Assembly: GCA_000818945.1 (NCBI GenBank)
Contig: KN805383.1
Coordinates: 62,001-126,000 of the forward strand
Source of the DNA: Schizochytrium sp. CCTCC M209059
Taxonomy: Eukaryota > Sar > Bigyra > Thraustochytrida > Thraustochytriidae
DNA: 64,000 bases
Reading direction: 5' to 3'
Each line of letters starts with the position of its first letter. Within the stretch, counting starts at the first letter, position 1. Below, piece by piece: positions 11,637-20,982 of this stretch. Both the position numbers and the translations under genes were made by a program. The notes beneath the pieces were generated by a model. The model saw only the letters and a list, made by a program, of their open reading frames with translations. It made no database searches and was not told the origin of the DNA.

Positions 11637-12207
11637 CGCGCCGCCGCCCCGCGCGCGCGGCCTCTATAACGGTCCGCCGCCGCGCTTTCGAGATCTGCTT
11701 GCACCACACCGACCCCGATTCTCGCCATCGTTTTTGTCTCTCTTTTTTTGGGGGGGGGGCATGATCGTGACCATCCGTAGTCCATCCTGTAGCGTCGTTC
11801 CGGGCGCGGGTTATCGGTGGCCCGCCACGATCGGGCTTTCTCGCGAGCTGACAGGCAGAGGAGCGGAGGGGGAATTGCTGAGATGGGAATGGAATGGGAT
11901 GAAGTGAATTGAATTGAATTGAAATGAAATAACAGATGAAGACATTTCGTGCCATCACATACTTTTTACGAGCAAGGACTAAAGCCTTTCCTTTCAAGCA
12001 GAAGCGAGATGTTAGCACCACCTCCTTGCGAAGATTAGGACATTCCGTGCCCTCCCATACTTTTTACGAGCAAGGACAAAAGGGCCTATTCTTTGCAAGA
12101 TTACTAAGCAGAAACGAGATGTTGACCCCGCCTCCTAACGGGGAATCTTTGACAATGCCGAAATAAAAGGAAAAGATACCCCATCAGGATTTGTCAAAAT
12201 TGCTTAT
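11637..12207. other. Intergenic region with a 98-bp imperfect tandem duplication
   Basis: This is the space between the ankyrin gene start and the kinase gene stop. It contains a poly-G run at about 11750-11759, GAATT repeats at 11906-11930 and a two-copy duplication described separately. No gene supported. Confidence 0.6.
11941..12140. repeat. Two-copy imperfect tandem repeat
   Basis: Copy 1 begins at 11941 and copy 2 at 12039. Both start GACATT-CGTGCC and share an ACTTTTTACGAGCAAGGAC segment; both later carry AAGCAGAA-CGAGATGTT (11997 and 12107). Copy 2 has about 12 extra bases in the middle. The repeat lies just downstream of the kinase gene stop. Confidence 0.85.
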
Positions 12208-15009
12208 TTACAAGGCCTCTTGCATGAAAATGAGATTGTCGATCTTGCTCCAGTAGACGAGCTTGCCATCGCCCGCAAGGAGAGTGCTGACCTTTTCTTG
12301 AACATTCCGTTCGCTCTGCACCAGATTGTGATCCGGATGATGCAGCTTCGTCTCTAGATGAGCCTTGAGAATAGCGTAAACCTTGTCAAAGCGTCGCTGC
12401 CCTAACGCGCGAATGCACTCCTCGCGCAAGTTCTGTACACGAAGCTTGAGCCCGCCCGCAGCCCGGCCTGCAATGTTGTTACCGCCTGCATCGTTCTTGT
12501 CCACATCTACAGGACTGAAGAGTCCGTCATCGCTGCTGTCATCCGAGTCGCTATCGGAGAATTCAAATTCGCCGTACGTCACACTTGAGGGCTGTTTCGG
12601 CAAAGCGTTAGTAGCTTCAACTTCCTCTTCCTTTTGCCAGAGGGGTTGCACGGACAACTTTCGTGTGCGTGCCACCCTTTGAGCATCAAGCGGCCCCTTT
12701 GTTTGCTGCTTGTTTTGTGCAACACCCCCAGCAATCTCGTTACTTGAGAAGTCCTCGTCCTCGTCCTCGTCCTCATCCTCGTCCTCATCCTCGTCCTCGT
12801 CGCCGTCACCATCGTCGTCATCATCATCATCGTCGTCATTCTCGTGAAGCACCCCTTCCGCAGAAACCTTTCCAAGCTTGGCACGAAAATCGTCGAGCGT
12901 CTTCTTGATGCTCGAGCAGCGAATTGTAGCCGCCTCAAGCTCTTGACGCAATTCAATTTCCTTGTTGTCGAGATCGTCGTCGTCCGAGTCCGCAGCCTCC
13001 ATTTCCTGCTCAATTTCGCTCTCTTCAGAGTCAGACTCGCTCACAATGTACTCATACGAGTTGCCGTCCTCGTCGCTATTGCTCTCGTTCTCGTTAGCAT
13101 ACGTGTCCTGATCATCTCTCGCGTTCAGTGCTGGCGACGCGAGAAACTGCTGCTTGTGTTGTTCACTAGCACGCTGAAGCTCGCGCATGCGCTCCATAGC
13201 GGCATATCGCAAAGCCTCTTTTTGTTCTCGTTCCGATGAAAGACGTCGCTCACGGCGTCGTGCCATTGCAGCTTCACGCGGGTTTTCGAAAGCCTGCGAG
13301 CCATCTGCACCGCCTTCGCGAGGCGCTCTCTCGGGATCCCCGCCCCGACCGACCATATGCATTGCCTGTCCAGATGAGGGCGGAGGTACCGGTGGCGGCG
13401 GCGGCGGAGGCGGCGAGACGGCTCGCTTGCTCGGGGTTTGGTGTTGGTGAAAGTGACGCTCAAATTGCCGTGCCTTGCGCTGCGCCACAAGTCGCGGGTT
13501 CTGCTGGCGCAGACGTTGCAATGCAGCCTCCTTGTGTCGTTCCGAAGCCTGGGCTCGTACACGCTCATCGGCACGACGCTGCTTGCGAATAAGCTCTTGC
13601 CGGCGTGCTTCCTCCTTGAGACGAAGCTCCTCTTGGCGACGGCGAACACGGTCCTCACGGTCCTTTTGACGCTGCAATCGTCGTCGACGTTCGTCCACAC
13701 GCGCAACACGCTCTTTGCGAAGCTTATCGAGCGCAACCTCGACGGCTCGCTTTCTCTCTCGCTCAAAGATCAGCGCACTACGCTGATCGCGCGTCGCGCG
13801 TCGTATTTCGGCTCGCTGCGGGTCTGCAGACCCATGACCACGGTTGCCCCGACGTGTGCTGTTCTCGTCCGGCGTACGGTTACTCTTTCGATCGGACAAT
13901 GCTCCACTCTTTGCGCCTCCTCCTCCTCCTGACCCTGCTCCTCCTGCTCCTGCTCCTCGCTGTACCGGTTGTTGCGGACTTATTGGTAATCTTACGCCAG
14001 CAAAAGCTTGCTGGACGAGATCCTCCATGCCGAGTCGTTCAAGCTGACGCTTGAGGTTTTGGGTCTGCAAAACAGCCATGCCCTCCACAGCGGACCCAAG
14101 GGCAGGAACTGCACATCCAACGCCCATAGCGGCCTTGCGCAGCACCATGGTCCCATCTCCAATTTGGGCCGCAGGTCGCTCGGCAATCTCATGCAAGAAA
14201 AGATAGACGTGACGCTTCACAAAGGGTAGCGAAAACACCTCAGGAAGCGAAGGGCGTGCTGCCGGGTCCAGTGCCAACATACGATCGACGAGGCCGCGAA
14301 GATTACGCGAAAAGACGCTTGGAAGTGGCTCGTAGCGACCCTTGACCACCTTGCCCATGAGGCCATTGAGCGACTTGGCGTTGAAGGCATGGCGCAAGGT
14401 TGCCATCTCGTACAGAACGCAGCCGAGCGCCCACACGTCCGATTTGTGATTGTATGGTCGAGACTTAAACACCTCGGGCGACATGTAGTACGGCGTTCCA
14501 ATCGTCGTCTTGGTAAAGTCTGTAGTACCGTCGAGCACCTTTGAGATACCTAAATCGCCAATCACAAGTCTACCATTGCCCAGCAAAAAGATGTTCTGGG
14601 TCTTGAGATCACGATGCAGCACGCACTTGTCGTTCATTTCGTGCATAAAGTGAAGCCCTAGAGCGAGTTGAACGAACCAGTGGAGAATCTGCGACTCCTT
14701 GAAGCGCCGATTGCCTGAGGCCTGCTGCAGTCGCCCGGCCAGGTCACCGCCGTCGCAATACGTCATGACAATGCAGAGCATGCGGCCCGAACGGCCTTTG
14801 AAAGACTCTTTGAAGCCAACGATATTCGGATGCTGCATGCTTTCGAGCAGCTTGACTTCCATTTCACAAGCTTGTCGCTCGTTCTGTGCCACGCCGTCGA
14901 GCCGAATTGTCTTCATGCAATATTGCTTGCGTTCCATCTTGTGTTTTACAAGATAAACCTTGCCGAACGAGCCCTTGCCAATAGGCCGTACGATCTCATA
15001 CTTGTCCAT
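12208..15009 (-). CDS. NEK-family (NIMA-related) serine/threonine kinase
   Basis: 933 residues from ATG 15009; upstream in-frame codons only encode a CAAG microsatellite, so the MDKYEIV methionine is the sensible start. Residues 1-262 are a complete kinase: glycine loop GKGSFG (11-16), catalytic Lys33, HRDLKTQN (Asp134), DLG at 152-154 in place of the common DFG, and GTPYYMSPE activation segment. The DLG variant and the N-terminal kinase followed by a long tail fit the NEK family. The tail holds basic coiled-coil segments (~430-560), a poly-Pro run, acidic low-complexity stretches with Glu/Asp repeats (~720-770) and an ordered C-terminal helix region. NEKs act in cilia, centrosomes and the cell cycle; the specific subfamily cannot be set here. 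Confidence 0.92.
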   Translation of the reverse strand: MDKYEIVRPIGKGSFGKVYLVKHKMERKQYCMKTIRLDGVAQNERQACEMEVKLLESMQHPNIVGFKESFKGRSGRMLCIVMTYCDGGDLAGRLQQASGNRRFKESQILHWFVQLALGLHFMHEMNDKCVLHRDLKTQNIFLLGNGRLVIGDLGISKVLDGTTDFTKTTIGTPYYMSPEVFKSRPYNHKSDVWALGCVLYEMATLRHAFNAKSLNGLMGKVVKGRYEPLPSVFSRNLRGLVDRMLALDPAARPSLPEVFSLPFVKRHVYLFLHEIAERPAAQIGDGTMVLRKAAMGVGCAVPALGSAVEGMAVLQTQNLKRQLERLGMEDLVQQAFAGVRLPISPQQPVQRGAGAGGAGSGGGGGAKSGALSDRKSNRTPDENSTRRGNRGHGSADPQRAEIRRATRDQRSALIFERERKRAVEVALDKLRKERVARVDERRRRLQRQKDREDRVRRRQEELRLKEEARRQELIRKQRRADERVRAQASERHKEAALQRLRQQNPRLVAQRKARQFERHFHQHQTPSKRAVSPPPPPPPPVPPPSSGQAMHMVGRGGDPERAPREGGADGSQAFENPREAAMARRRERRLSSEREQKEALRYAAMERMRELQRASEQHKQQFLASPALNARDDQDTYANENESNSDEDGNSYEYIVSESDSEESEIEQEMEAADSDDDDLDNKEIELRQELEAATIRCSSIKKTLDDFRAKLGKVSAEGVLHENDDDDDDDDDGDGDEDEDEDEDEDEDEDEDFSSNEIAGGVAQNKQQTKGPLDAQRVARTRKLSVQPLWQKEEEVEATNALPKQPSSVTYGEFEFSDSDSDDSSDDGLFSPVDVDKNDAGGNNIAGRAAGGLKLRVQNLREECIRALGQRRFDKVYAILKAHLETKLHHPDHNLVQSERNVQEKVSTLLAGDGKLVYWSKIDNLIFMQEAL

Positions 15010-15040
15010 GCTTGCTGCACTTGTTTTATCGCGGAGGACG

Positions 15041-15101
<61 letters not shown>

Positions 15102-16003
15102 TGCGCGCGTACCTGCGTGTTTGCGTGCCTGCGTGCCTGCGCTTTCTTCTCGGTGCCCTCGACAGCAAAGACTGACGAGGCCCCGAGTTCCGACTCTGCT
15201 TCGCCAGCTCTTTTCGCCCACGTCTCTCCAGCGCGAAAGAGGGCTCGTGCGCGGGGTCGCGTGCGCTCTTCCGGCCTGGATGTCCCAGGCCTTCCTAGCT
15301 TAGCCTTGCTTTTGCTTTTGTTTTGTTTTGCTTTGCTTTGGTCTCGCAGGGCTTTGCTTGCTTGCTTGCTTGCTCGCTCGCTCGCTCTCTCCCGTTGAGC
15401 AGGGACCAGCTCGCAGATGCTATCTCACTTTTCACCGGACAGCCAGGCCGGCCTCGCGCCGCGTCGCGTCGCCTTGAAGCACCAGGGCCTCCGCGTCCAC
15501 GACGCCGAGGCTGCCGGTCGCCTCTCCGGCAAAGTTCTGTCTGGCTGGGGCTGGCTGGCTGGCTGCCTCTCCAGACGCAGCGCGAGACGCGACGGCGCCT
15601 CATCTTGGGCCCGAAGAGGCGCTCGCGCGAGGCCGAAACGGTGAAACCGCGGGTCCCCGGGGACCCCGGTGTGCACCGGGTCGAGAGGCGACTCGGGGTG
15701 GGTCGCGGCGCGACGCGCGTGGCACGGGACTCTTGGGCTGCAGGAAGATTGAGTCTTGACTGCGCTTGGGACGGCAGTGATTTGCATTGTGCGCAGGGAG
15801 AAGGCGGAGGCTTATGGGCAAATTTGTACTACATTCTTTTACTTGTGTATGTATACTTTTAGTATAGTTCTGCGGAAGGCGGTACAGAGTACGAGAAATC
15901 AAGAGAATTTAAGAAATGTTGGGGCCGAAAAAAGCGACAGACGTAATGAAGAGCGCTCCTGGTGCTGGTGCTGATGCCGATGTTGCTTGTGCTTTGGTCT
16001 GCT
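15010..16003. other. Intergenic region with CTTG microsatellites
   Basis: Upstream of the kinase gene and downstream of the next minus-strand gene. It contains a long CTTG array right before the kinase start, a second CTTG/CTCG array at 15353-15382, GGCT repeats near 15540-15565 and GC-rich leader-like sequence. No gene supported. Confidence 0.5.
15042..15101. repeat. CTTG (sense CAAG) microsatellite in the kinase 5' leader
   Basis: About 15 perfect tetranucleotide units ending 33 bases before the kinase ATG. On the kinase sense strand it reads CAAG repeats. Confidence 0.95.
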
Positions 16004-17326
16004 TTACAACGTCGTGGTAAGAGGCCGGCTGAGCTGGCGGGCGAGGGCCTCAAGCGTTGTGGCAGGTCCAGGGACACAGAATTTCTCGAGACAAGCGCGC
16101 TTGCGCAGCGGTGCAGCCTGAGAACAATGGTCCTCGAAAGTGGAGGTCGGCGTCCACTTCGAAGCCGGCAAAGATCCCTCGATGGCATTTGACTGCTGGA
16201 GAAGCGCAAGACGCAGGGACAGAGGCAATTCGGCGGATTTGCTAAAAGTTGTTGGGCCTGGCGAGGCCGAGATTAAGTCCGCGGATCGTTTGGCAGAGCG
16301 CTTCGGGGTGGTGGACACGGAAGCTGGTGTTGCGAGCATGGGCGGCGGACCTTGCTTGGCAAGACTCAATTGCTGCAACAAGAGAAGCGAGTGTGTTGGA
16401 TGGAGGCCCATGACGAAGCCCATCTTGTCCTCAGCGTATTGCGCTGGCACGCCCGGCGTGGCGGCAAAAAGGGGGCGCGGGATCTCTGAGAAATGAGACG
16501 GCGGCTGCTGGTGTTGATACTGCTTCTCGCTGTCGACAGTCATGCCGGGCATTGCAAAAGATGGGTCAGCCTGCAAAAATGGCAGCGAGGTCGAAGGGAG
16601 ACCAAAAAGATGTCGCGTCCTCGGCGTCTGCGTTGGTGAGACGTGAGGCTGCTGATGGCATCGCTGAGGCTGAAAGTGCTGCTTTGGCTCATGCAATGCA
16701 CGCGGAGAGTCGCGACGGGCGGCGAGCCGTGTCGAAATCTGAAGACGCAGGGCCTCGGCATCGTACACGTCATTGACGTGAGGGAGCGACTCATCGCACG
16801 CAATGCACTTGGGTAGGCCGCACCGCGCCAGGCCTTGCTGAACGCGATAGCGATCCAAGAGAAGACATTTGGTACAAGTGTTGCGTCTGTCGCAGTACAC
16901 GGCATGGTTTAAAAGGTGATGCACTTGCGAAAACTCGTCTTGAAGCCCGCTGGACGACTTGCGAAGAAGCAAATGGTGGCGCACGGCGTCGAGACGTCGC
17001 TTGTTGGGCGCCCGCTGATTAAAGCGGTCACCAATCTCGTGCATCCACCCTTTGCGTCCGTGCGTCCGGGCCTTGGTCTGGTGCAAAAACTCGTGCAATA
17101 TGCGTCCGTCCTGGCGAATTATGTCGAAAAGAATCGCCTTTTCAACATTGGAGAAGCGCCCTTTGCTGCTGTCACTCCCGCCTTCGTTGCTAATGTCGCT
17201 CCCGCTGTCACTCCCGCCTTCACTGCTACTTGCGTCGTCCATTTCGCTCTTGACGTGCTGCTCCTCGTGCTTGGTATCGAGCGTTCGGGCAGATTCCTCT
17301 GCATTGGGCCCGCAAGACTTCCCCAT
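16004..17326 (-). CDS. Putative regulator with SANT-like helices and a Cys/His-rich zinc-finger-like region
   Basis: 440 residues from ATG 17326 (MGKSCGPN) to TAA 16004-16006; upstream in-frame codons are a CTTTG-repeat leader. After an acidic Ser/Gly/Asp-rich start (residues ~35-60) comes a helical block (VEKAILFDIIRQDGRIL ... KGWMHEIGDRFNQR) resembling a Myb/SANT-like or MADF-like DNA-binding fold. It is followed by HAVYCDRRNTCTKC (H-x3-C-x5-C-x2-C) and CGLPKCIACD (C-x4-C-x2-C), a spacing reminiscent of TAZ-type zinc fingers but not a clean match. The rest is Gln/Pro/Ser-rich. A transcription-related role is an inference only. Confidence 0.7.
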   Translation of the reverse strand: MGKSCGPNAEESARTLDTKHEEQHVKSEMDDASSSEGGSDSGSDISNEGGSDSSKGRFSNVEKAILFDIIRQDGRILHEFLHQTKARTHGRKGWMHEIGDRFNQRAPNKRRLDAVRHHLLLRKSSSGLQDEFSQVHHLLNHAVYCDRRNTCTKCLLLDRYRVQQGLARCGLPKCIACDESLPHVNDVYDAEALRLQISTRLAARRDSPRALHEPKQHFQPQRCHQQPHVSPTQTPRTRHLFGLPSTSLPFLQADPSFAMPGMTVDSEKQYQHQQPPSHFSEIPRPLFAATPGVPAQYAEDKMGFVMGLHPTHSLLLLQQLSLAKQGPPPMLATPASVSTTPKRSAKRSADLISASPGPTTFSKSAELPLSLRLALLQQSNAIEGSLPASKWTPTSTFEDHCSQAAPLRKRACLEKFCVPGPATTLEALARQLSRPLTTTL

Positions 17327-19403
17327 GGCTTTGCTTTGCTCTGCTTTGCTTTGCTTTGGTTTGCGTCGTACAAACGCAGCTGCAATGGTGGCTTGGCAAA
17401 GGCACTCACTACAGACAGCCAGACGAGCGGGAGTGCAGATCGCAAGGCAGGCAACAGCGCCCGAAGGTCGATGCAGATCTGCTCCAGGCTCAGGCCCGCA
17501 CGGTCCGCGTATTCTCTCCCCTTTCGGTTGCAATGCCGCCAGAATCTCAATGTGCCACGTCGAGGAGTCCGTCTACTCACCACACCTTGGCCCGACCTCG
17601 GCGGGCGGTTCACTTGCTCTCTACCGTCGAAAAGATGACATCGACTGCCTTGTGAGGCCGCGAGTGCGCAAAGTCGCATTCGCGGGGAGGCCAGGCCCCC
17701 ACCCCCGAACCAGGGAGGCGGGGGCTCTCTCGCTCTCGCGCGGCGACGGCCGACGCGCGGACCCCACCTCGGCCAATCGCACCTCTGTGCGAGGCTGGAG
17801 ATCTGCGGGACCAGCGCCTTGGCGCCAAGACCGCTGGGACGATTTCTGGACGCCACTGGGACGCAGGGCGGCCAAAGACACCCAGCGCGTGTCCCCCGCT
17901 GCGCTCTCATCTCGTCTCATCTTTCTCTCTCTCTCTCTCTCTCCTTGGCGGCTCCTTCTCCGCCGTTTGCTTGGAGGGAGAATCAACCAACCCCGAGAGC
18001 GTGGGCGAGAATTGTCACCGCGCAGGCCGCAGTCGCTCCGCCGCGAGCGGGCAGATGTCCCGGCGCCGGTTCGCCGCGCCCGGCCTCGGGCCACGCGAGT
18101 CGGAGCGGAGCTGGTGCTCGCTCGGCATGGGCTCCGACGATGAGTGAAAGGATGAAAGACCCGCGAAGAGACAAACGAACGAGCAAACGGACGAGCGAAC
18201 GTACGAAGATTGAGACAAGCCAGGCCAGGCCAGGCCGGGCCGGGCCGAGCTTAGCTTGCACAAAACGCCATCCAGCCGGGATGCCGACCCGTCTTCGAGT
18301 TGTACGCCGACATACGATGGCGATCGGCGACGGCGCGAGGTGAGGAAAGGTGGACGGGAGACGGTGCACCGCCCTAGCCCAGGAAGACGCCCGAGGCGGC
18401 TAGCTGCGAACCTTTTGTACGCATTTTCAGCCCCGTTGGAACCATCGCGAGGTGTCGTTTCGCTTGCTCTCCTCTGCTCTGCGCTGCTCTCTCAGCTCCG
18501 CTCACGCCAGGAACCTTTTGGCCCGCCACGGCCCGCACGCAAAAGGCCCCTGGGCCAGGTGGGTGGCCGGCCATCTTGTTGCCAGATTCCTGGCCTCGCG
18601 AAGCATGCAACGCAACGTGACGCAAGGCAATGTCGATGTAGTGTAATGTTGGTCCCGGTCGGGTTCATCGCTCCGACGTGCAAGCGAGAGCTGGAATGGG
18701 GAGATAAGTTGCGTCTTGCAAATATAGCAATATGCAAGGCGACACCGCCGCGACGTGGGTAGCCAGGAGAAGGACAACGGGTGTGGTCGGAACACAGTCA
18801 CAGTCAGGCCGTCATAGCGCTGGATGTCCTCGCAATAACCAACTTGAACTGGCTGGCAGCTGCAGCTGCTGGTAGCACAGGCTGACACAGGCTAGCACTA
18901 CAGGCGTTCAGCGACATTAAATCAATGCAGGTGGTGAGCGGAAAAACGTCATTGAGATATTTTGCGTTGTACTAGGTCTACTGCGTTGAAAGGTCAATAG
19001 GTCGGTCGGCCTTTATCTTTTGGCCTGCCTGCCTGACTCCGCAAAAAAAAAAACGACCAAGAGAAGGAGAGGGAGAGACAGACCGAGAGAGCAAGAGAGA
19101 GCGAGGGAGAGAGGGAGGGAGGGCATTGGAGAGAAGCGTCGCCTCGCACGACGATCACAGGACAGACGAGCTGTGCACGACTCACAACAAAACAGTCTGC
19201 ACGCCAACAAATGACTTTGCTTTACACCAATCAAGGTATACGCTAACAAATGACTTTAGCTTACACACCAAGATCGCACACATGAAACGAAGGATCCCGG
19301 GACACCTTGCTAGTAGGCTAGCAAGCGAGCAAGCAAACTGCTTGACTGAGTGGGTCTCGACGATCGTGCACGATTTCCCCAATAAGGCAGGCATAGACTT
19401 GCC
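17327..19403. other. Intergenic region, low complexity
   Basis: Two kilobases between two minus-strand genes. It contains a CTTTG repeat at 17330-17360 next to the downstream gene start, a TC run at 17925-17943, a GGCCA repeat at 18215-18246, an A-run at 19044-19055, a GA-rich tract at 19056-19122 and a short duplicated phrase (ACAAATGACTTT..CTTACAC) at 19206-19267. No frame here has an ordered protein composition; no gene supported. Confidence 0.5.
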
Positions 19404-20270
19404 TCACTGGTTGGTCACCTGGAACGGGTTAGACCCCGACTGGTGCATGGCTGTAGAAGCAAGTCGCTGGGCCTGGTCCGGGTGGCTCTGCGCATATTGG
19501 GCGCCTGCATTGAGACTCGCCTGCGCAAGTTGAGGGTTCTCCCGCGCGTAGTTCACAGTGTGGCCAATGGCAGCCTGAGCGAGCTGCGGGTTCTGCTCTA
19601 CATATGAGGCCGTCGCCGCCTCTGCCGTCGTGTACTTGCCTGTTGGGTCTGCGTAGTACTCGCCGTGCTTGACCGTCACGTAGCAGTTGATCAGCGTATT
19701 AGCCAACGTGAGCGCAGCAATGACATAGGTTGTCGTGGTCTGGCGCGCGATCAAAAAGGTTGCCACGAAAAAGAGAAAGAGCGTCCTGCCGAGGTACGTG
19801 TACATGAAGCCGAAGCGCTTACGGACCGGTTTCTCCAACATGCTGATGCGCATTTCAAAGCAGCACAGCACGCAGCCAAAGCACGCAAGGTAGATGGAGA
19901 TGGCCACGGTCGCAACCTTGAGAGTCACGAGCTTGCCAAGATCCACCATGGTCCACACGCCCGCAAAGATAATGAGCGCCGCATTGATCAGGTTTAGCAA
20001 ACGCAACACCGTTGAAGCCTCCTTGAAGTTCGTGTTTGTGATGCTGTGCTCGTCAAAAGAGGGGAACAAGAAAGAAAGAGATGGTTCGGGTCCGCGCGAT
20101 GGCGTCGTCACCCTTACATGTCAGTTCTGCTCCTTCTCCTTCTCCTTCTCCTCCTCCACGACACCAGCGAGGGTTTTCCAGGCTTTCCTCGACCCTCACA
20201 AGAAAAGAACTTACCATGAGCAGATCCCGCCGCCGCTCTGCTGCTGCTGCTGCGCCTCCACGTCCGCCAT
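19404..20270 (-). CDS. COPI-associated Golgi membrane protein, two exons
   Basis: Exon 1 is 20215-20270 and begins ATG (MADVEAQQQQQ). The donor CATG|GTAAGTT follows at 20214. Exon 2 is 19404-20043, after acceptor GCACAG. The phases agree (two bases plus one), giving 231 residues and avoiding the GTG start of the uninterrupted frame. Residues ~30-145 carry four hydrophobic segments with the intervening basic loop RISMLEKPVRKRFGFMYTYLGR, which matches the COPI-associated protein family (PF08507 type, related to Tvp15). The cytosolic tail holds about three ~20-residue repeats containing NPQLAQA. The likely site is the Golgi or endosomal membrane. It is divergent from the CASP gene. Confidence 0.85.
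20044..20214 (-). other. Intron of the COPI-associated gene
   Basis: 171 bases, beginning GTAAGT and ending in CACAG after a pyrimidine-rich stretch (TTTCTTTCTTGTTCCCCTCTTTT). Phase 2 on both sides. Confidence 0.8.
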
Positions 20271-20982
20271 CTTCCCCGCCGACCTTGTCCTCTTCAACGT
20301 GGCGCGCGGCACGCTCGTCCTCGGCCTGCTCGCCTTCTTTTTTCCTTCAAATCCAAGCACCGCCGGCCCGAGACGCCTCCCGCGCGCGCTCTTCCGGGCG
20401 GTCGGCGCGGCGTTGCGCCTTCCTTCCTGCCTGCCCTCCCGCGCGCCCTTCTGCCCGACCCCGCCGCGCGCAACGAGCCCGCCCGCGCGCTCGAAGCACG
20501 AACACGCTTTGTCTGCGGCGCCGCGCGAAGTAGTCGATCAGTCATCCGTATCCTTGCGAAACCGCCGCAGCAACCGCCGCCGAGCGCCGTTTCGCAACCG
20601 AGCCGAGGTTCCGCGGCCGTTCCGCCGCCGCGGGAGAGCGAGCGCTGTATCGCGCGCTTCTCTGTTTGCGCGCGCTCGCCCGCACGCGGCGAGGCGACGG
20701 CGAGCAGGTCAACTGGCTCCTTCGACCCGACCTGGACATCGTTCTGGACCTCGACACCGGCGACACCTGCGACAGCAGCGTCAGTGGCAGCGAAGGCGAA
20801 GGCGAAGGCGAAGGCGAAGGCGACGAGCAGATTAGATCGGAGTAGATTAGATCATATCACATCACATCACTTCACATCACATCCGATCAAGTCAGATCAA
20901 ATCAGATCAGAGCACATCAAATTGAGTTCGATCAGATCAGTCAAACCAGTGATCAGATCAGATTGTATTTGATTCGAGAAGC
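20271..20982. promoter_or_regulatory. Shared divergent upstream region of the COPI-associated and CASP genes
   Basis: 712 bases between two divergent starts. The half near the minus-strand gene is GC-rich; the half near the plus-strand gene has a GAAGGC array (20791-20825) and then a run of ATCAGATC/CACATCA motifs (20840-20970) ending 12 bases before the CASP ATG. No specific promoter motif can be assigned. Confidence 0.45.
20840..20970. repeat. Degenerate CACATCA / GATCAGATCA repeats before the CASP start
   Basis: Pentamer-like ATCAC and GATCA units in loose tandem immediately upstream of an ATG; probably 5' leader. Confidence 0.75.

Noticed and set aside
15010..15168. N-terminal extension of the kinase (KQAS repeats)
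   Set aside because: Encoded by the CAAG microsatellite before the conserved MDKYEIV start.
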